From the NCBI RefSeq assembly GCF_000520955.1, contig NZ_JACC01000053.1:1-38040 (forward strand): a DNA stretch of 38,040 nt, written 5' to 3'. Both the position numbers and the translations under genes were made by a program. Under the pieces are notes generated by a model. That model saw only the letters and a program-made list of their open reading frames with translations, searched no databases and had not been told where the DNA came from. The stretch is from Aquimarina pacifica. Its GTDB lineage: Bacteria > Bacteroidota > Bacteroidia > Flavobacteriales > Flavobacteriaceae. Shown here piece after piece: positions 16,293 through 24,585 of this stretch; position 1 is the stretch's first letter, and every line of letters starts with the position of its first letter.

Positions 16293-19073
16293 TTATAGTT
16301 TTTCCTTAAGATATTGTCCTGTATATGATTTCTTTATTTTTGCGACTTCTTCAGGAGTTCCTTCTGCAATAATATTCCCTCCATTTTTACCTCCTTCTAA
16401 TCCCAAATCAATTATATGATCAGCGCATTTAACAAGGTCTAGGTTATGCTCAATAACTAAAATAGAGTGCCCTTTGTCAATTAGTTCATTAAAAGAAGCG
16501 AGTAATTTCTGAATATCATGAAAATGAAGACCTGTAGTCGGTTCATCAAATATAAATAAGGCTTTGTCTTTTGTATTCCCTTTTACCAAAAAAGAAGCTA
16601 GTTTAATTCGTTGTGCTTCTCCACCGGATAGGGTAGAAGAGCTCTGACCTAATTGCACATATCCTAACCCAACATCTTGTAAAGGTTTAAGTTTTTTGTG
16701 AATTTTGGTTTGATTATGTGAAGAAAAAAAGTCAATCGCGTTGTCTATGGTCATGGCCAAAATATCATGAATGTTTTTATCATGAAACGTTACTTCGAGA
16801 ACATCTTTTTTAAATCGTTTTCCAGTACAAGTTTCGCATTCTAAATGAACATCAGCCATAAATTGCATTTCAATTGTAACTTCTCCTTCTCCTTTACAGG
16901 TTTCACATCTTCCTCCGTCTACATTAAAAGAGAAATGTTTTGCTTTATAATTACGGATATTAGATAATTTTTGTGCAGCAAATAGACTTCGTATATCATC
17001 GTAGGCTTTGATATAGGTGACGGGATTTGATCTTGACGATCTTCCGATGGGGTTTTGGTCAATAAATTCTACATGTTTAATATTACTGTAATTGCCTTTG
17101 AGTTCTGTGAATTGACCTGCTTTTTCTCCGTACCCTCCCAATTCTTTTAGGACCGCGGGGTACACGATTTTTTTAACCAGTGTACTTTTTCCGCTACCAG
17201 AAACACCAGTAATTGCAGTAAAGATTCCTAATGGAATTTTTAGGTCAATATTTTTAAGATTATTTTCTCGGGCTCCTATGATGTCTAGAAAATATTTTGA
17301 GGTTTTTCTTTTTTTCGGGACTTCAATATTTAGTGACTTATTAAGGTATTTGGCGGTTAACGATTTTGCTTTAAGGATTTCATCAAATGTTCCTTTTGCA
17401 ACTAATTCTCCTCCAAATGTTCCTGCTTCTGGTCCGATATCAATAATTTCATCTGCAGCTTTCATAATATCCTCATCATGTTCTACAACAATTACGGTAT
17501 TGCCCAGATCTCTAAGGGATAGTAATACTTTAATAAGTTTTTCGGTATCTTTTGGGTGTAGTCCAATACTAGGTTCATCAAGAATATACATAGACCCTAC
17601 AAGACTACTTCCCAAAGAGGTGGCTAGGTTAATACGTTGGGATTCTCCTCCCGACAATGTATTAGATTTGCGATTGAGCGTTAGATAATCCAGCCCCACA
17701 TTTTGTAAAAAAGATAATCTACTATTAATTTCTTTAAGAAGACGTTTTGCAATGATCGCATCATGTTCTTCTAGATGCAGGTTTTTGAAGAAGTCAACCA
17801 ATTCATTAAGGGGTTTTTCTACTAATTCTGTTAAAGTAGTCCCATTTATTTTTACATAAGAAGCGTCTTTTCTTAAACGTTTTCCTTTACAGGTAGTACA
17901 TTTTGTTTTTCCGCGATAGCGCGATAACATTACACGGTTCTGAATTTTGTATGCTTTGGATTCTAATTCTTCAAAAAAGCTATCAATACCTTCAAAATAT
18001 TCATTTCCTGACCATAGTAATTCTTTGTCTGAGTCTGATAATTCGAAATAGGGTTTATGAATCGGGAAATCAAATTTGTAAGCACTGTTGACAAGTTGAT
18101 CTTTATACCAACTCATACTCTCACCACGCCAAGGAAAAATAGCACCTTCATAAACACTTAATGCTGTATTAGGAATAACTAAATCTTGATCTATCCCAAT
18201 AACATCACCATACCCTTCGCACTCAGGGCAGGCTCCATATGGGTTATTAAAGCTAAATAAATGGGTATTGGGTTCTAAGAACGTCATACCATCTAACTCA
18301 AAAGTATTACTAAACTGCCTATGTTTGTTATCAGCTAAAGTTTCTATATGGCACACACCTTTGCCTTCAAAAAAAGCAGAATCTACGGCATCCGCCAATC
18401 GGTTATAAAAATCTTCTTCATTTTTTTTAACAATACGATCTACAACAAGAAAGATGTCGTCTTTTTCTGAGACAGAGGCTTCTTCTATTCTGTATACTGT
18501 ACTATTAACTTTAATTCTTGCATACCCTTGCTGCTGCAATACCTTCAGTTTACCCTCAAGTGTTCTTCCCTCTTCTACATATATAGGGGCTAATAATAAT
18601 AATTTGGTTCCTTCTTCAAAGGATTTGATGTACGTAATAACATCGGTAACCGTGTCTTTTTTTACTCTTTGTCCCGAAACAGGGGAGTAGGTTCTACCAA
18701 TTCTCGCAAAAAGTAGCTTTAGGTAATCATAAATTTCGGTGGTAGTACCCACTGTAGATCGTGGATTCGTAGAATTTACTTTTTGTTCTATCGCAATCGC
18801 GGGAGCAATCCCCTTAATATAATCTACTTTTGGCTTATTAAGCCGTCCCAAAAACTGTCGAGCATATGAAGAAAGACTTTCTACATATCTTCTTTGTCCC
18901 TCGGCATATAGCGTATCAAAAGCCAAACTTGATTTTCCTGATCCTGATAATCCCGTAATTACAACAAGTTTGTTTCTAGGGATTATAACGTCTAAATCTT
19001 TCAGGTTGTGAAGTTTAGCGCCTTTAATAATTATGTTATTTTTTGGATCTAAGGATGAAATGTCTGCAATCAT
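16293..19073 (-). CDS. uvrA: UvrA, excinuclease ABC damage-recognition ATPase
   Basis: UvrA finds bulky DNA lesions and loads UvrB in nucleotide excision repair. The 926-residue product has two ABC modules: Walker A GLSGSGKSS (41-49) with signature NTLSGGESQRINLA, and GVSGSGKST with signature STLSGGEAQRIKLA, each with a Walker B of the ILDEPS or IFDEPT type. The C-terminal zinc module (CETCKGEGEV, then CETCTGKRF) and CTTCKGKRL are intact. In the first zinc module the leading CxxC is missing: the segment reads FSNTFELDGMTFLEPN before GACPECEGYG. The frame extends to a TTG at 19097, but a TATATTTG promoter box (19095-19102) overlaps it, so the ATG at 19073 is the start. It lies alone, opposite to the second sigma gene. 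Confidence 0.96.
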   Translation of the reverse strand: MIADISSLDPKNNIIIKGAKLHNLKDLDVIIPRNKLVVITGLSGSGKSSLAFDTLYAEGQRRYVESLSSYARQFLGRLNKPKVDYIKGIAPAIAIEQKVNSTNPRSTVGTTTEIYDYLKLLFARIGRTYSPVSGQRVKKDTVTDVITYIKSFEEGTKLLLLAPIYVEEGRTLEGKLKVLQQQGYARIKVNSTVYRIEEASVSEKDDIFLVVDRIVKKNEEDFYNRLADAVDSAFFEGKGVCHIETLADNKHRQFSNTFELDGMTFLEPNTHLFSFNNPYGACPECEGYGDVIGIDQDLVIPNTALSVYEGAIFPWRGESMSWYKDQLVNSAYKFDFPIHKPYFELSDSDKELLWSGNEYFEGIDSFFEELESKAYKIQNRVMLSRYRGKTKCTTCKGKRLRKDASYVKINGTTLTELVEKPLNELVDFFKNLHLEEHDAIIAKRLLKEINSRLSFLQNVGLDYLTLNRKSNTLSGGESQRINLATSLGSSLVGSMYILDEPSIGLHPKDTEKLIKVLLSLRDLGNTVIVVEHDEDIMKAADEIIDIGPEAGTFGGELVAKGTFDEILKAKSLTAKYLNKSLNIEVPKKRKTSKYFLDIIGARENNLKNIDLKIPLGIFTAITGVSGSGKSTLVKKIVYPAVLKELGGYGEKAGQFTELKGNYSNIKHVEFIDQNPIGRSSRSNPVTYIKAYDDIRSLFAAQKLSNIRNYKAKHFSFNVDGGRCETCKGEGEVTIEMQFMADVHLECETCTGKRFKKDVLEVTFHDKNIHDILAMTIDNAIDFFSSHNQTKIHKKLKPLQDVGLGYVQLGQSSSTLSGGEAQRIKLASFLVKGNTKDKALFIFDEPTTGLHFHDIQKLLASFNELIDKGHSILVIEHNLDLVKCADHIIDLGLEGGKNGGNIIAEGTPEEVAKIKKSYTGQYLKEKL

Positions 19074-19094
19074 AGTAAATACGCGGTAAGACGA

Positions 19095-19102
19095 CAAATA
19101 TA
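19095..19102 (-). promoter_or_regulatory. Candidate -7 box of uvrA
   Basis: On the minus strand this reads TATATTTG, an exact match to the Bacteroidota TAnnTTTG consensus. It lies 21 bases in front of the ATG at 19073, giving a very short leader. No clear -33 TTTG is visible. Its overlap with the upstream TTG argues against the longer reading of UvrA. Confidence 0.45.
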
Positions 19103-19306
19103 GGGATTACAAATAAGTATAATTATTTATTCAGATCGAAAGTTTAGTTAAAATAATTAACAAAAATTGCTTGTTATTCAATGATTGTTACTATATTAGC
19201 ACCTTCAAACAATAATTTTAAAACAGAACTGCCTATAGCATATCTTTACTTTTAAGTTTAACACAGCCCGAGCCCCAAGCTTGTTGGTACTAAATAAAGT
19301 CAAGGT

Positions 19307-19891
19307 ATGAAGAATTACACTCAGCCAGATGCAGTTCTGGTTAACAACTACATTAATGGTGACGAATCAGCTCTTTCTATTCTAATCGAGCGTCACAAAC
19401 AACGTATTTATAGTTTTGTTTACTCCAAAGTTTTTGATAGAGATGTTTCTGAAGATATTTTTCAGGATACTTTTATTAAAGTAATCCGTACATTAAAAAA
19501 TGGAAAGTATAATGAAGAAGGAAAGTTTCTTCCTTGGGTTATGCGTATTGCTCATAATTTGGTAATTGACCATTTTAGAAAAGGGAATCGTATGCCAAAA
19601 TTCGAGGACAATGGAGAATTTAGTATTTTTTCTGTTATCAGTGACGGAGATTTAAACGCAGAAAGAAAATTGATTAAAGATCAAGTAGAAGAGGATTTAC
19701 GTAACCTTATCGAAGAATTGCCAGAAGATCAAAAAGAAGTTTTGGTAATGCGTATGTATAGAGATATGAGTTTCAAGGAGATATCTGATAAAACAGGTGT
19801 TAGTATTAATACTGCTTTAGGAAGAATGCGCTATGCTTTAATCAACCTTAGAAAAGTTATAGAGAAGAATAACATAGTTTTAACAAATTAA
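19307..19891 (+). CDS. ECF-type RNA polymerase sigma factor
   Basis: The 194-residue product is a clear sigma-70 ECF member. Region 2 spans residues about 25-95 (YSFVYSKVFDRDVSEDIFQD, then FLPWVMRIAHNLVIDHFRKG). A linker with a FEDNGEFS segment comes next, and region 4 spans about 135-190 (LPEDQKEVLVMRMYRDMSFK, EISDKTGVSINTALGRMRYA, LINLRKV). It is much closer to consensus than the sigma factor at 10058. No anti-sigma gene adjoins it; instead a 48-codon gene follows 77 bases downstream. A TATCTTTA at 19241-19248, one base off TAnnTTTG, could be its promoter. In Bacteroidota, sigma factors of this type without an adjacent anti-sigma are often broadly conserved regulators; the regulon here is unknown. 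Confidence 0.92.
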   Translation: MKNYTQPDAVLVNNYINGDESALSILIERHKQRIYSFVYSKVFDRDVSEDIFQDTFIKVIRTLKNGKYNEEGKFLPWVMRIAHNLVIDHFRKGNRMPKFEDNGEFSIFSVISDGDLNAERKLIKDQVEEDLRNLIEELPEDQKEVLVMRMYRDMSFKEISDKTGVSINTALGRMRYALINLRKVIEKNNIVLTN

Positions 19892-19968
19892 TAACAGCAT
19901 ATTTTTATAATAAAGTAGTTTTATTGCCGTTATAATTTTAAATAACCCTTAGTTTAAGATTATATAAT

Positions 19969-20115
19969 ATGGAAAAATTCTACTTTGCTTCTTCCAATAG
20001 AGAAGAAAAACAATCAGGGCCTAGCTCAAGAACGATTAACTTTCTTTTGAGTTACTCTAAATCGTTAAATGTTATGGAGTGTAATAACTTCAAATTTGAG
20101 ACGATTCTTAATTAA
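19969..20115 (+). CDS. Small conserved-looking 48-residue protein downstream of the sigma factor
   Basis: An ATG at 19969 opens a 48-codon frame ending in TAA at 20113-20115. It reads MEKFYFASSNREEKQSGPSS, then RTINFLLSYSKSLNVMECNN and FKFETILN. The composition is protein-like (Ser, Glu and Lys at the start, an amphipathic helix in the middle). It stands 77 bases after the sigma gene and directly before a strong terminator, so the two are probably cotranscribed. I recall similar short proteins ending in a KFETxLN-like tail in flavobacteria, but could not check this. Function unknown; a small regulator of the sigma factor is one possibility. Confidence 0.65.
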   Translation: MEKFYFASSNREEKQSGPSSRTINFLLSYSKSLNVMECNNFKFETILN

Positions 20116-20135
20116 ATAACGACATCTAGAAAAAC

Positions 20136-20167
20136 AAAAAAGACCTATTTTTTAATAGGTCTTTTTG
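20136..20167. terminator. Bidirectional intrinsic terminator between the sigma unit and nth
   Basis: The arms AAAAAGACCTAT (20137-20148) and ATAGGTCTTTTT (20155-20166) are perfectly complementary with a 6-base loop. T-tracts follow on the plus strand (TTTTTGTTTTTTT) and A-tracts precede it, so it can act both ways. The stop codon and last codons of nth lie inside the hairpin. Confidence 0.9.
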
Positions 20168-20813
20168 TTTTTTTATAATCATCAATTACTGTTTTTCTAC
20201 CGATGGTCTTGGTTATAATATCTTTATCAAGATCCCATCCTCTAGCTGGTGAGTATTCTCTGCCATACCATATAATTTGTAAATGCAGATCATTCCAGAG
20301 TTCTTTAGGGAATATTCGTTTTGCATCTTTTTCGGTTTGTGTAACATTCTTTCCATTAGTAAAACCCCACCGATACATTAGACGATGGATATGAGTGTCT
20401 ACAGGAAATGCAGGAACTCCAAAAGCTTGAGACATAACAACACTAGCTGTTTTATGTCCGACAGCAGGAAACTCTTCTAATGCTTCAAAGCTTTGGGGTA
20501 CAGTACCATTGTGTTTCTCTATGATCATTTTAGAAAGTCCGTGTATCCCTTTTGCTTTCATAGGACTCAAACCTACAGGCTTAATAATTTCTCTTATTTC
20601 ATCAACCGATAATTTTACCATATCATATGGATTATCTGCTTTTTCAAATAGAAGAGGGGTGATTTGGTTAACACGTACATCCGTACTTTGCGCACTCATA
20701 AGAACAGCTATCAATAGTGTGTAAGGGTCTTTATGATCTAAAGGTATTGGTATTGTGGGATATAATTCCTGAAGTGTTTTGATAGTGAAATCTATTTTTT
20801 CTTGTTTTGTCAT
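20145..20813 (-). CDS. nth: Endonuclease III-type DNA glycosylase/AP lyase without the iron-sulfur cysteines
   Basis: Endonuclease III removes oxidised pyrimidines and cuts the resulting abasic site in base excision repair. From the ATG at 20813 the protein has 222 residues; the upstream in-frame start at 20822 would be a TTG. The helix-hairpin-helix is LEEFPAVGHKTASVV, with catalytic Lys121, and the catalytic aspartate is Asp139 in FPVDTHIHR, matching E. coli Lys120 and Asp138. Where E. coli has the CX6CX2CX5C cluster loop, this protein reads WYGREYSPARGWDLDKDIIT with no cysteines at all, so it should lack the [4Fe-4S] cluster. The same replacement is, to my recollection, shared by other flavobacterial Nth proteins. 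The gene is divergent from bcp. Confidence 0.93.
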   Translation of the reverse strand: MTKQEKIDFTIKTLQELYPTIPIPLDHKDPYTLLIAVLMSAQSTDVRVNQITPLLFEKADNPYDMVKLSVDEIREIIKPVGLSPMKAKGIHGLSKMIIEKHNGTVPQSFEALEEFPAVGHKTASVVMSQAFGVPAFPVDTHIHRLMYRWGFTNGKNVTQTEKDAKRIFPKELWNDLHLQIIWYGREYSPARGWDLDKDIITKTIGRKTVIDDYKKTKRPIKK

Positions 20814-20865
20814 TATATCCAATTTTGAGCTAAAATATTAAATAATACTAATTCTCAATTAAATT

Positions 20866-20898
20866 TTTGATAAAACAGAAATATACTTCTAATTTTTG
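20866..20898 (+). promoter_or_regulatory. Candidate promoter of the bcp gene
   Basis: TTTG at 20866-20869 and TAATTTTTG at 20890-20898 are separated by 20 bases, resembling the Bacteroidota -33 TTTG and -7 TAnnTTTG pair, with one extra base in the -7 element. The start codon is 45 bases downstream. Confidence 0.35.
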
Positions 20899-20943
20899 TT
20901 CTACTTTTACATTATAAGTTTAAACAAGAAATAATTAAATATA

Positions 20944-21393
20944 ATGAATATACTAAGTGTTGGGGATAAGGCTCCAGATTTTTCGGCAATTGATCAGGAT
21001 GGGAACACTATTACTTTAGATCAATATAAAGGAAAGAAACTTGTGGTTTTTTTCTATCCTAAGGCTAGTACTCCTGGGTGCACCGCAGAAGCATGTAATC
21101 TGAGGGATAATTATGAAACTTTTCAATCTCAAGGGTATGCAATTCTTGGTGTAAGTGCGGATAGTACAAAAAGACAACAAAATTTTAAAAATAAATATGA
21201 ATTACCTTATCCATTGTTGGCAGATGAAGATAAAAAAGTGATCGAGGCATTTGGAGTATGGGGTCCCAAGAAGTTTATGGGTAAAGAGTATGACGGGATT
21301 CATCGTACAACATTTGTTATTGATGAAGATGGAGTGATATCTGAGGTTATTTCAAAGGTTAAAACCAAAGATCATGCAGCTCAAATTCTTTAA
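20944..21393 (+). CDS. bcp: Bcp/PrxQ-type thiol peroxidase
   Basis: The 149-residue product is a PrxQ/Bcp-subfamily peroxiredoxin, a thioredoxin-dependent cytosolic enzyme that reduces hydrogen peroxide and organic hydroperoxides. It shows FFYPKASTPGCTAEACNLRD, with peroxidatic Cys46 preceded by the TPGC threonine and resolving Cys51 five residues later, as in the classical E. coli Bcp arrangement. Later family motifs include GVSADSTKRQQNFKNKYELP and HRTTFVIDEDGVI. Length and start are normal. It forms a single-gene unit closed by a strong terminator; nth is divergent upstream, so two genes dealing with oxidative damage share the 130-base junction. Confidence 0.95.
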   Translation: MNILSVGDKAPDFSAIDQDGNTITLDQYKGKKLVVFFYPKASTPGCTAEACNLRDNYETFQSQGYAILGVSADSTKRQQNFKNKYELPYPLLADEDKKVIEAFGVWGPKKFMGKEYDGIHRTTFVIDEDGVISEVISKVKTKDHAAQIL

Positions 21394-21403
21394 TAGAAGT
21401 GAT

Positions 21404-21441
21404 AAAAAAAGCTATCAGTATAATCTACTGATAGCTTTTTT
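21404..21441. terminator. Bidirectional intrinsic terminator between bcp and the 21456 gene
   Basis: Arms AAAAAAGCTATCAGTA (21405-21420) and TACTGATAGCTTTTTT (21426-21441) are perfectly complementary over 16 bases with a 5-base loop. The A-tract and T-tract ends let it stop transcription from both converging genes. Confidence 0.92.
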
Positions 21442-21455
21442 ATAAAAGATGTATT

Positions 21456-22910
21456 TTACTTTGATTTTGCAGGCTGTTTGAGGCCATACCCAAAGAAATT
21501 ATTTTCTTTTATCATTTCGGGAATGAGTTCTGGTAATTGATTTTCCCAACCATCATCTCCGTCTTGAATTTTCTGGAGGACTTCTCTAGAGAATATATCC
21601 ATAATTGTAGGATCATAATCCTTAATATCCTGAAGTTTACCGTTGTATTTGAAGAATTTATAGAGTTCCTTCATTCTAGGGTGAACTTTTAATGTGTCGC
21701 TGGTTGTAATTTCACCAGTAGTATGATTTTTTAGAGGATACAGATATACTTTTAGGTCTTTAAAGAAAAGTTTCCCGAATGCTTCTAGAATACCTCCACT
21801 CAAATGACGATAATACTTTTCATCAAATACATCGATAAGGTTGTTAATTCCCATTGCCATGGCCATACGTTCCTTAGTATAATTAGAGAAATATTCTACA
21901 ACTCGGTAGTACTCCTTATAGTTAGAAATCATAACGGTTTGACCAAGGGAGCATAATAACCTTGCCCTAGCCATAAAATCGGCTTCATCAATTTCTCCTT
22001 CTGCTCTTAAGTTAGATAATGTAATTTCAAAAATTACCACAGTTTTATTCTTATTTACTTTGTTTTCACTCAAAAACATATTGAGTGATTTTTTGTAAAT
22101 ATCCATATTCACTTTGGTAACAGGTCTAAAGCTACCTCTAAGTGCTAATATATTTTTCTTGTATAATATTGCAGCTGGTAATATATTATTACCATCAGGG
22201 CCAAACATTACAGCATCTGTCATACCGTTCTTAACTAATTGAAGACTCATTAGTCGGTTGTCGACTTTGGTAAACCTTGGTCCTGAGAAGTTAATAGTAT
22301 CTATTTCTATTTGATCTTTATCCAAATGGTCATATAGATATCGTAAAAGTTTTTTTGGATTATCATATTTATAATATGCCCCATATATAAGGTTGACTCC
22401 TAATACACCCAAGGTCATTTGTTGTAATTTGGCATCATTTTCATGAAATCGAATATGAAGCGAAATCTCATTATACTCTTCATTTGGTACTGTTTGGTAA
22501 CGAATACCGACCCACCCATGTCCTTTATATTTTTTGGCAAAATCAATAGTTGCCACAGTATTAGCATAACTAAAGAATAGCTTATTAGGATGCTTTTCAC
22601 GAATTATTCGTTCCTCTATCAAACGAACTTCATGTTTAAGCATTTTTTTTAGTCTAGCCTCAGTAACGTACCTTTTGTCATCTTCTATACCATAAATAGC
22701 GTCACTAAAATCTTTATCATAAGCACTCATTGCCTTTGCAATTGTACCAGAAGCTCCACCCGCTCTAAAAAAATTTCTAACAGTTTCCTGACCGGCACCA
22801 ATTTCTGCAAAAGTACCATAGATGTTTTGGTTTAGATTAATGCGAAGAGCTTTACTCTTTATCGAAGGGACTGACTCAAATTCTTTATCCCCCATTATAG
22901 TAATAGGCAT
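21456..22910 (-). CDS. Conserved cytosolic protein of unknown function
   Basis: From the ATG at 22910 the product has 484 residues (MPITIMGDKEFESVPSIKSK); the frame continues upstream to a TTG at 22934. There is no signal peptide or membrane helix, and the composition is that of a soluble cytosolic protein. Notable stretches are NIYGTFAEIGAGQETVRNFF (about residues 28-47), GGASGTIAKAMSAYDKDFSD, GHGWVGIRYQ, MTDAVMFGPDGNNILPAAIL and VVIFEITLSNLRAEGEIDEA. The two glycine-rich segments near the N-terminus could bind a nucleotide or phosphate, but match no family motif I can name. Similar proteins have, as I recall, been given conflicting labels (TonB-dependent receptor, nicotinate-nucleotide adenylyltransferase); neither fits, since there is no barrel or signal peptide and no HxGH motif. 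Function unassigned. Confidence 0.85.
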   Translation of the reverse strand: MPITIMGDKEFESVPSIKSKALRINLNQNIYGTFAEIGAGQETVRNFFRAGGASGTIAKAMSAYDKDFSDAIYGIEDDKRYVTEARLKKMLKHEVRLIEERIIREKHPNKLFFSYANTVATIDFAKKYKGHGWVGIRYQTVPNEEYNEISLHIRFHENDAKLQQMTLGVLGVNLIYGAYYKYDNPKKLLRYLYDHLDKDQIEIDTINFSGPRFTKVDNRLMSLQLVKNGMTDAVMFGPDGNNILPAAILYKKNILALRGSFRPVTKVNMDIYKKSLNMFLSENKVNKNKTVVIFEITLSNLRAEGEIDEADFMARARLLCSLGQTVMISNYKEYYRVVEYFSNYTKERMAMAMGINNLIDVFDEKYYRHLSGGILEAFGKLFFKDLKVYLYPLKNHTTGEITTSDTLKVHPRMKELYKFFKYNGKLQDIKDYDPTIMDIFSREVLQKIQDGDDGWENQLPELIPEMIKENNFFGYGLKQPAKSK

Positions 22911-23253
22911 AGTGTACAGTGCTTTTTTGTTCAACGTAAAGGTAGTAATACCACTAGTATTAAAAAAGTTTGTGTATATATTTTTGACATCGATTATACG
23001 AGATAAACGAGCTGTTAATTTTAATTGTGAACCTAATTTATTTTTTTATTACATTATTAATTATACACTTAAAACTTTTACAATTGTGTATAAAATGATT
23101 AAAAAAAAAGAGTTTATAAGAATAGGTTTGTTTAAATTCGATTGTTATCATTTTTGATACAATCTAAGTCATTTAGAATATTTCGTTAATTGTTAAGAAT
23201 ATTTACTTTTATCGAGTACAATAAAAATACATTTGTTATAGTTTAGCCCAGAT
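22911..23253. other. 343-base divergent intergenic stretch
   Basis: No gene is visible. It must hold the promoters of the unknown gene on the minus strand and the MBL-fold gene on the plus strand; no exact consensus box was found. It contains an inverted repeat TTATACAC (23061-23068) and GTGTATAA (23086-23093) with a 17-base spacer, of uncertain meaning in such AT-rich sequence. Confidence 0.4.
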
Positions 23254-24015
23254 ATGGAAGTAATTTTTCTTGGTACCGGAACATCACAAGGGATTCCTAT
23301 TATAGGGAGTACCCATCCTGTCTGTTTAAGCAATGACTCAAGAGATAAAAGACTCCGTGTCTCTGTTTTAATCTCATGGGGAGAATATCAATACGTAATA
23401 GATTGTGGGCCAGATTTTAGACAACAAATGTTAGCTAATAATGTGTCAAGAATTGATGGTATTGTTTTTACGCATGAACATGCTGATCACACCATGGGGT
23501 TAGATGATATACGACCTTTTTTCTTTCGACAAGGTGATATACCTATATATGCCCACAAAAGAGTGTTGGGGTCTCTAAGGTTGAGATTTGATTATATTTT
23601 TGCTTCAGAAAATAAGTATCCTGGGGCCCCCAGTGTTATAGAGAATGAGCTTACCAACACACCTTTCTTGTTAGGAGACCTAGATATTATCCCAATTAAT
23701 ACGTTTCATAATCGGTTACAAGTATTTGGATTTCGATTTAAAGATTTTGCATATCTAACTGATGTGAAAACAGTTGAGGAGAGTGAAAGAATAAAGTTGA
23801 AAGGGGTTAAGGTGTTGGTAGTTAATGCACTGCGAATAGAAGCTCATCATTCACATTTTAACTTAGAAGAGGCTCTCGAATTTATTGAGGAAATTAAACC
23901 AGAAAGAGCATATCTCACCCACATAAGTCATTTATTAGGATTTCATGACCAAGTAGAAAAAATATTGCCAGAAAATGTATTTTTGGCTTATGATAATTTA
24001 AAAATAACGATCTAA
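23254..24015 (+). CDS. MBL-fold metal-dependent hydrolase, PhnP-like
   Basis: The 253-residue product is a metallo-beta-lactamase-fold enzyme. It opens with the MEVIFLGTGTSQGIPIIG strand-loop typical of the PhnP/RNase Z-like branch and has the metal-binding motif THEHADH (His74, His76, Asp78, His79). Additional likely ligands are in the LTDVKT segment and near HISHLLGFHD at the C-terminus. Members of this branch are usually phosphodiesterases; the exact substrate cannot be read from sequence, and the absence of phosphonate genes argues against a C-P lyase role. It is followed after 4 bases by a membrane-anchored protein, so the two form an operon. Confidence 0.9.
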   Translation: MEVIFLGTGTSQGIPIIGSTHPVCLSNDSRDKRLRVSVLISWGEYQYVIDCGPDFRQQMLANNVSRIDGIVFTHEHADHTMGLDDIRPFFFRQGDIPIYAHKRVLGSLRLRFDYIFASENKYPGAPSVIENELTNTPFLLGDLDIIPINTFHNRLQVFGFRFKDFAYLTDVKTVEESERIKLKGVKVLVVNALRIEAHHSHFNLEEALEFIEEIKPERAYLTHISHLLGFHDQVEKILPENVFLAYDNLKITI

Positions 24016-24019
24016 ACAT

Positions 24020-24517
24020 ATGAAGAGTAAGATTTTTTTATATCTATTCATTTTTACACTATTATTTGTTCTATTTCAATTCATGAACGCCAAAAAAGCT
24101 AAAGAATCGTATGATGCGAAAATAGAAAACCTTAAGGCCAAAGTTGAGGCTAAAGAATCTTATATAGATTCTTTGGTTAATATTAATATGGACCTTACCT
24201 ATTTTTCTTTGGATAGTAATGAAGATGCCATTAGCTATTTTGAAGAAATGGGGTATGATGCCAATAAGTTGTCCCTTACAATAAGTGATCAGATTATTAG
24301 TCAGAATAAGGCAGGAGCAGATAATCCTATTATTCCATTTGTAGGTATGGAAGGCAATATGAGTATTAATAAAGTTAGATTGCTTAATCATCGATGGATT
24401 ATTGCAGATTTTACTGATGGTGTATATTGGGGAGAACTATTTATAACTTATGAAGTTCGTAAGGATGGTGTTGTAGATTTTGAGGTTGAAAAATCATTTT
24501 TGTATCCCAGAAATTAG
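24020..24517 (+). CDS. Membrane-anchored protein with coiled coil, function unknown
   Basis: The 165-residue product has one N-terminal membrane helix (IFLYLFIFTLLFVLFQFM, residues about 5-22). A short charged coiled coil comes next (ESYDAKIENLKAKVEAKESY, residues about 29-50), then a globular domain of about 110 residues (GYDANKLSLTISDQIISQNK; NHRWIIADFTDGVYWGELFI). The membrane segment lacks a good cleavage site, so it is probably an anchor with the domain in the periplasm. It starts 4 bases after the MBL-fold gene and is presumably cotranscribed and perhaps functionally linked. I recognise no named family. Confidence 0.8.
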   Translation: MKSKIFLYLFIFTLLFVLFQFMNAKKAKESYDAKIENLKAKVEAKESYIDSLVNINMDLTYFSLDSNEDAISYFEEMGYDANKLSLTISDQIISQNKAGADNPIIPFVGMEGNMSINKVRLLNHRWIIADFTDGVYWGELFITYEVRKDGVVDFEVEKSFLYPRN

Positions 24518-24585
24518 ATATACCATTTTTTATAAACAAAATAGTTGCCAGAAAAAATACTATTAATACGTATCAATACTAATTA

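Noticed and set aside
23061..23093. Inverted repeat TTATACAC/GTGTATAA in the 22911-23253 junction.
   Set aside because: Only 8-base AT-rich arms with a 17-base loop and poor position; not distinguishable from chance.
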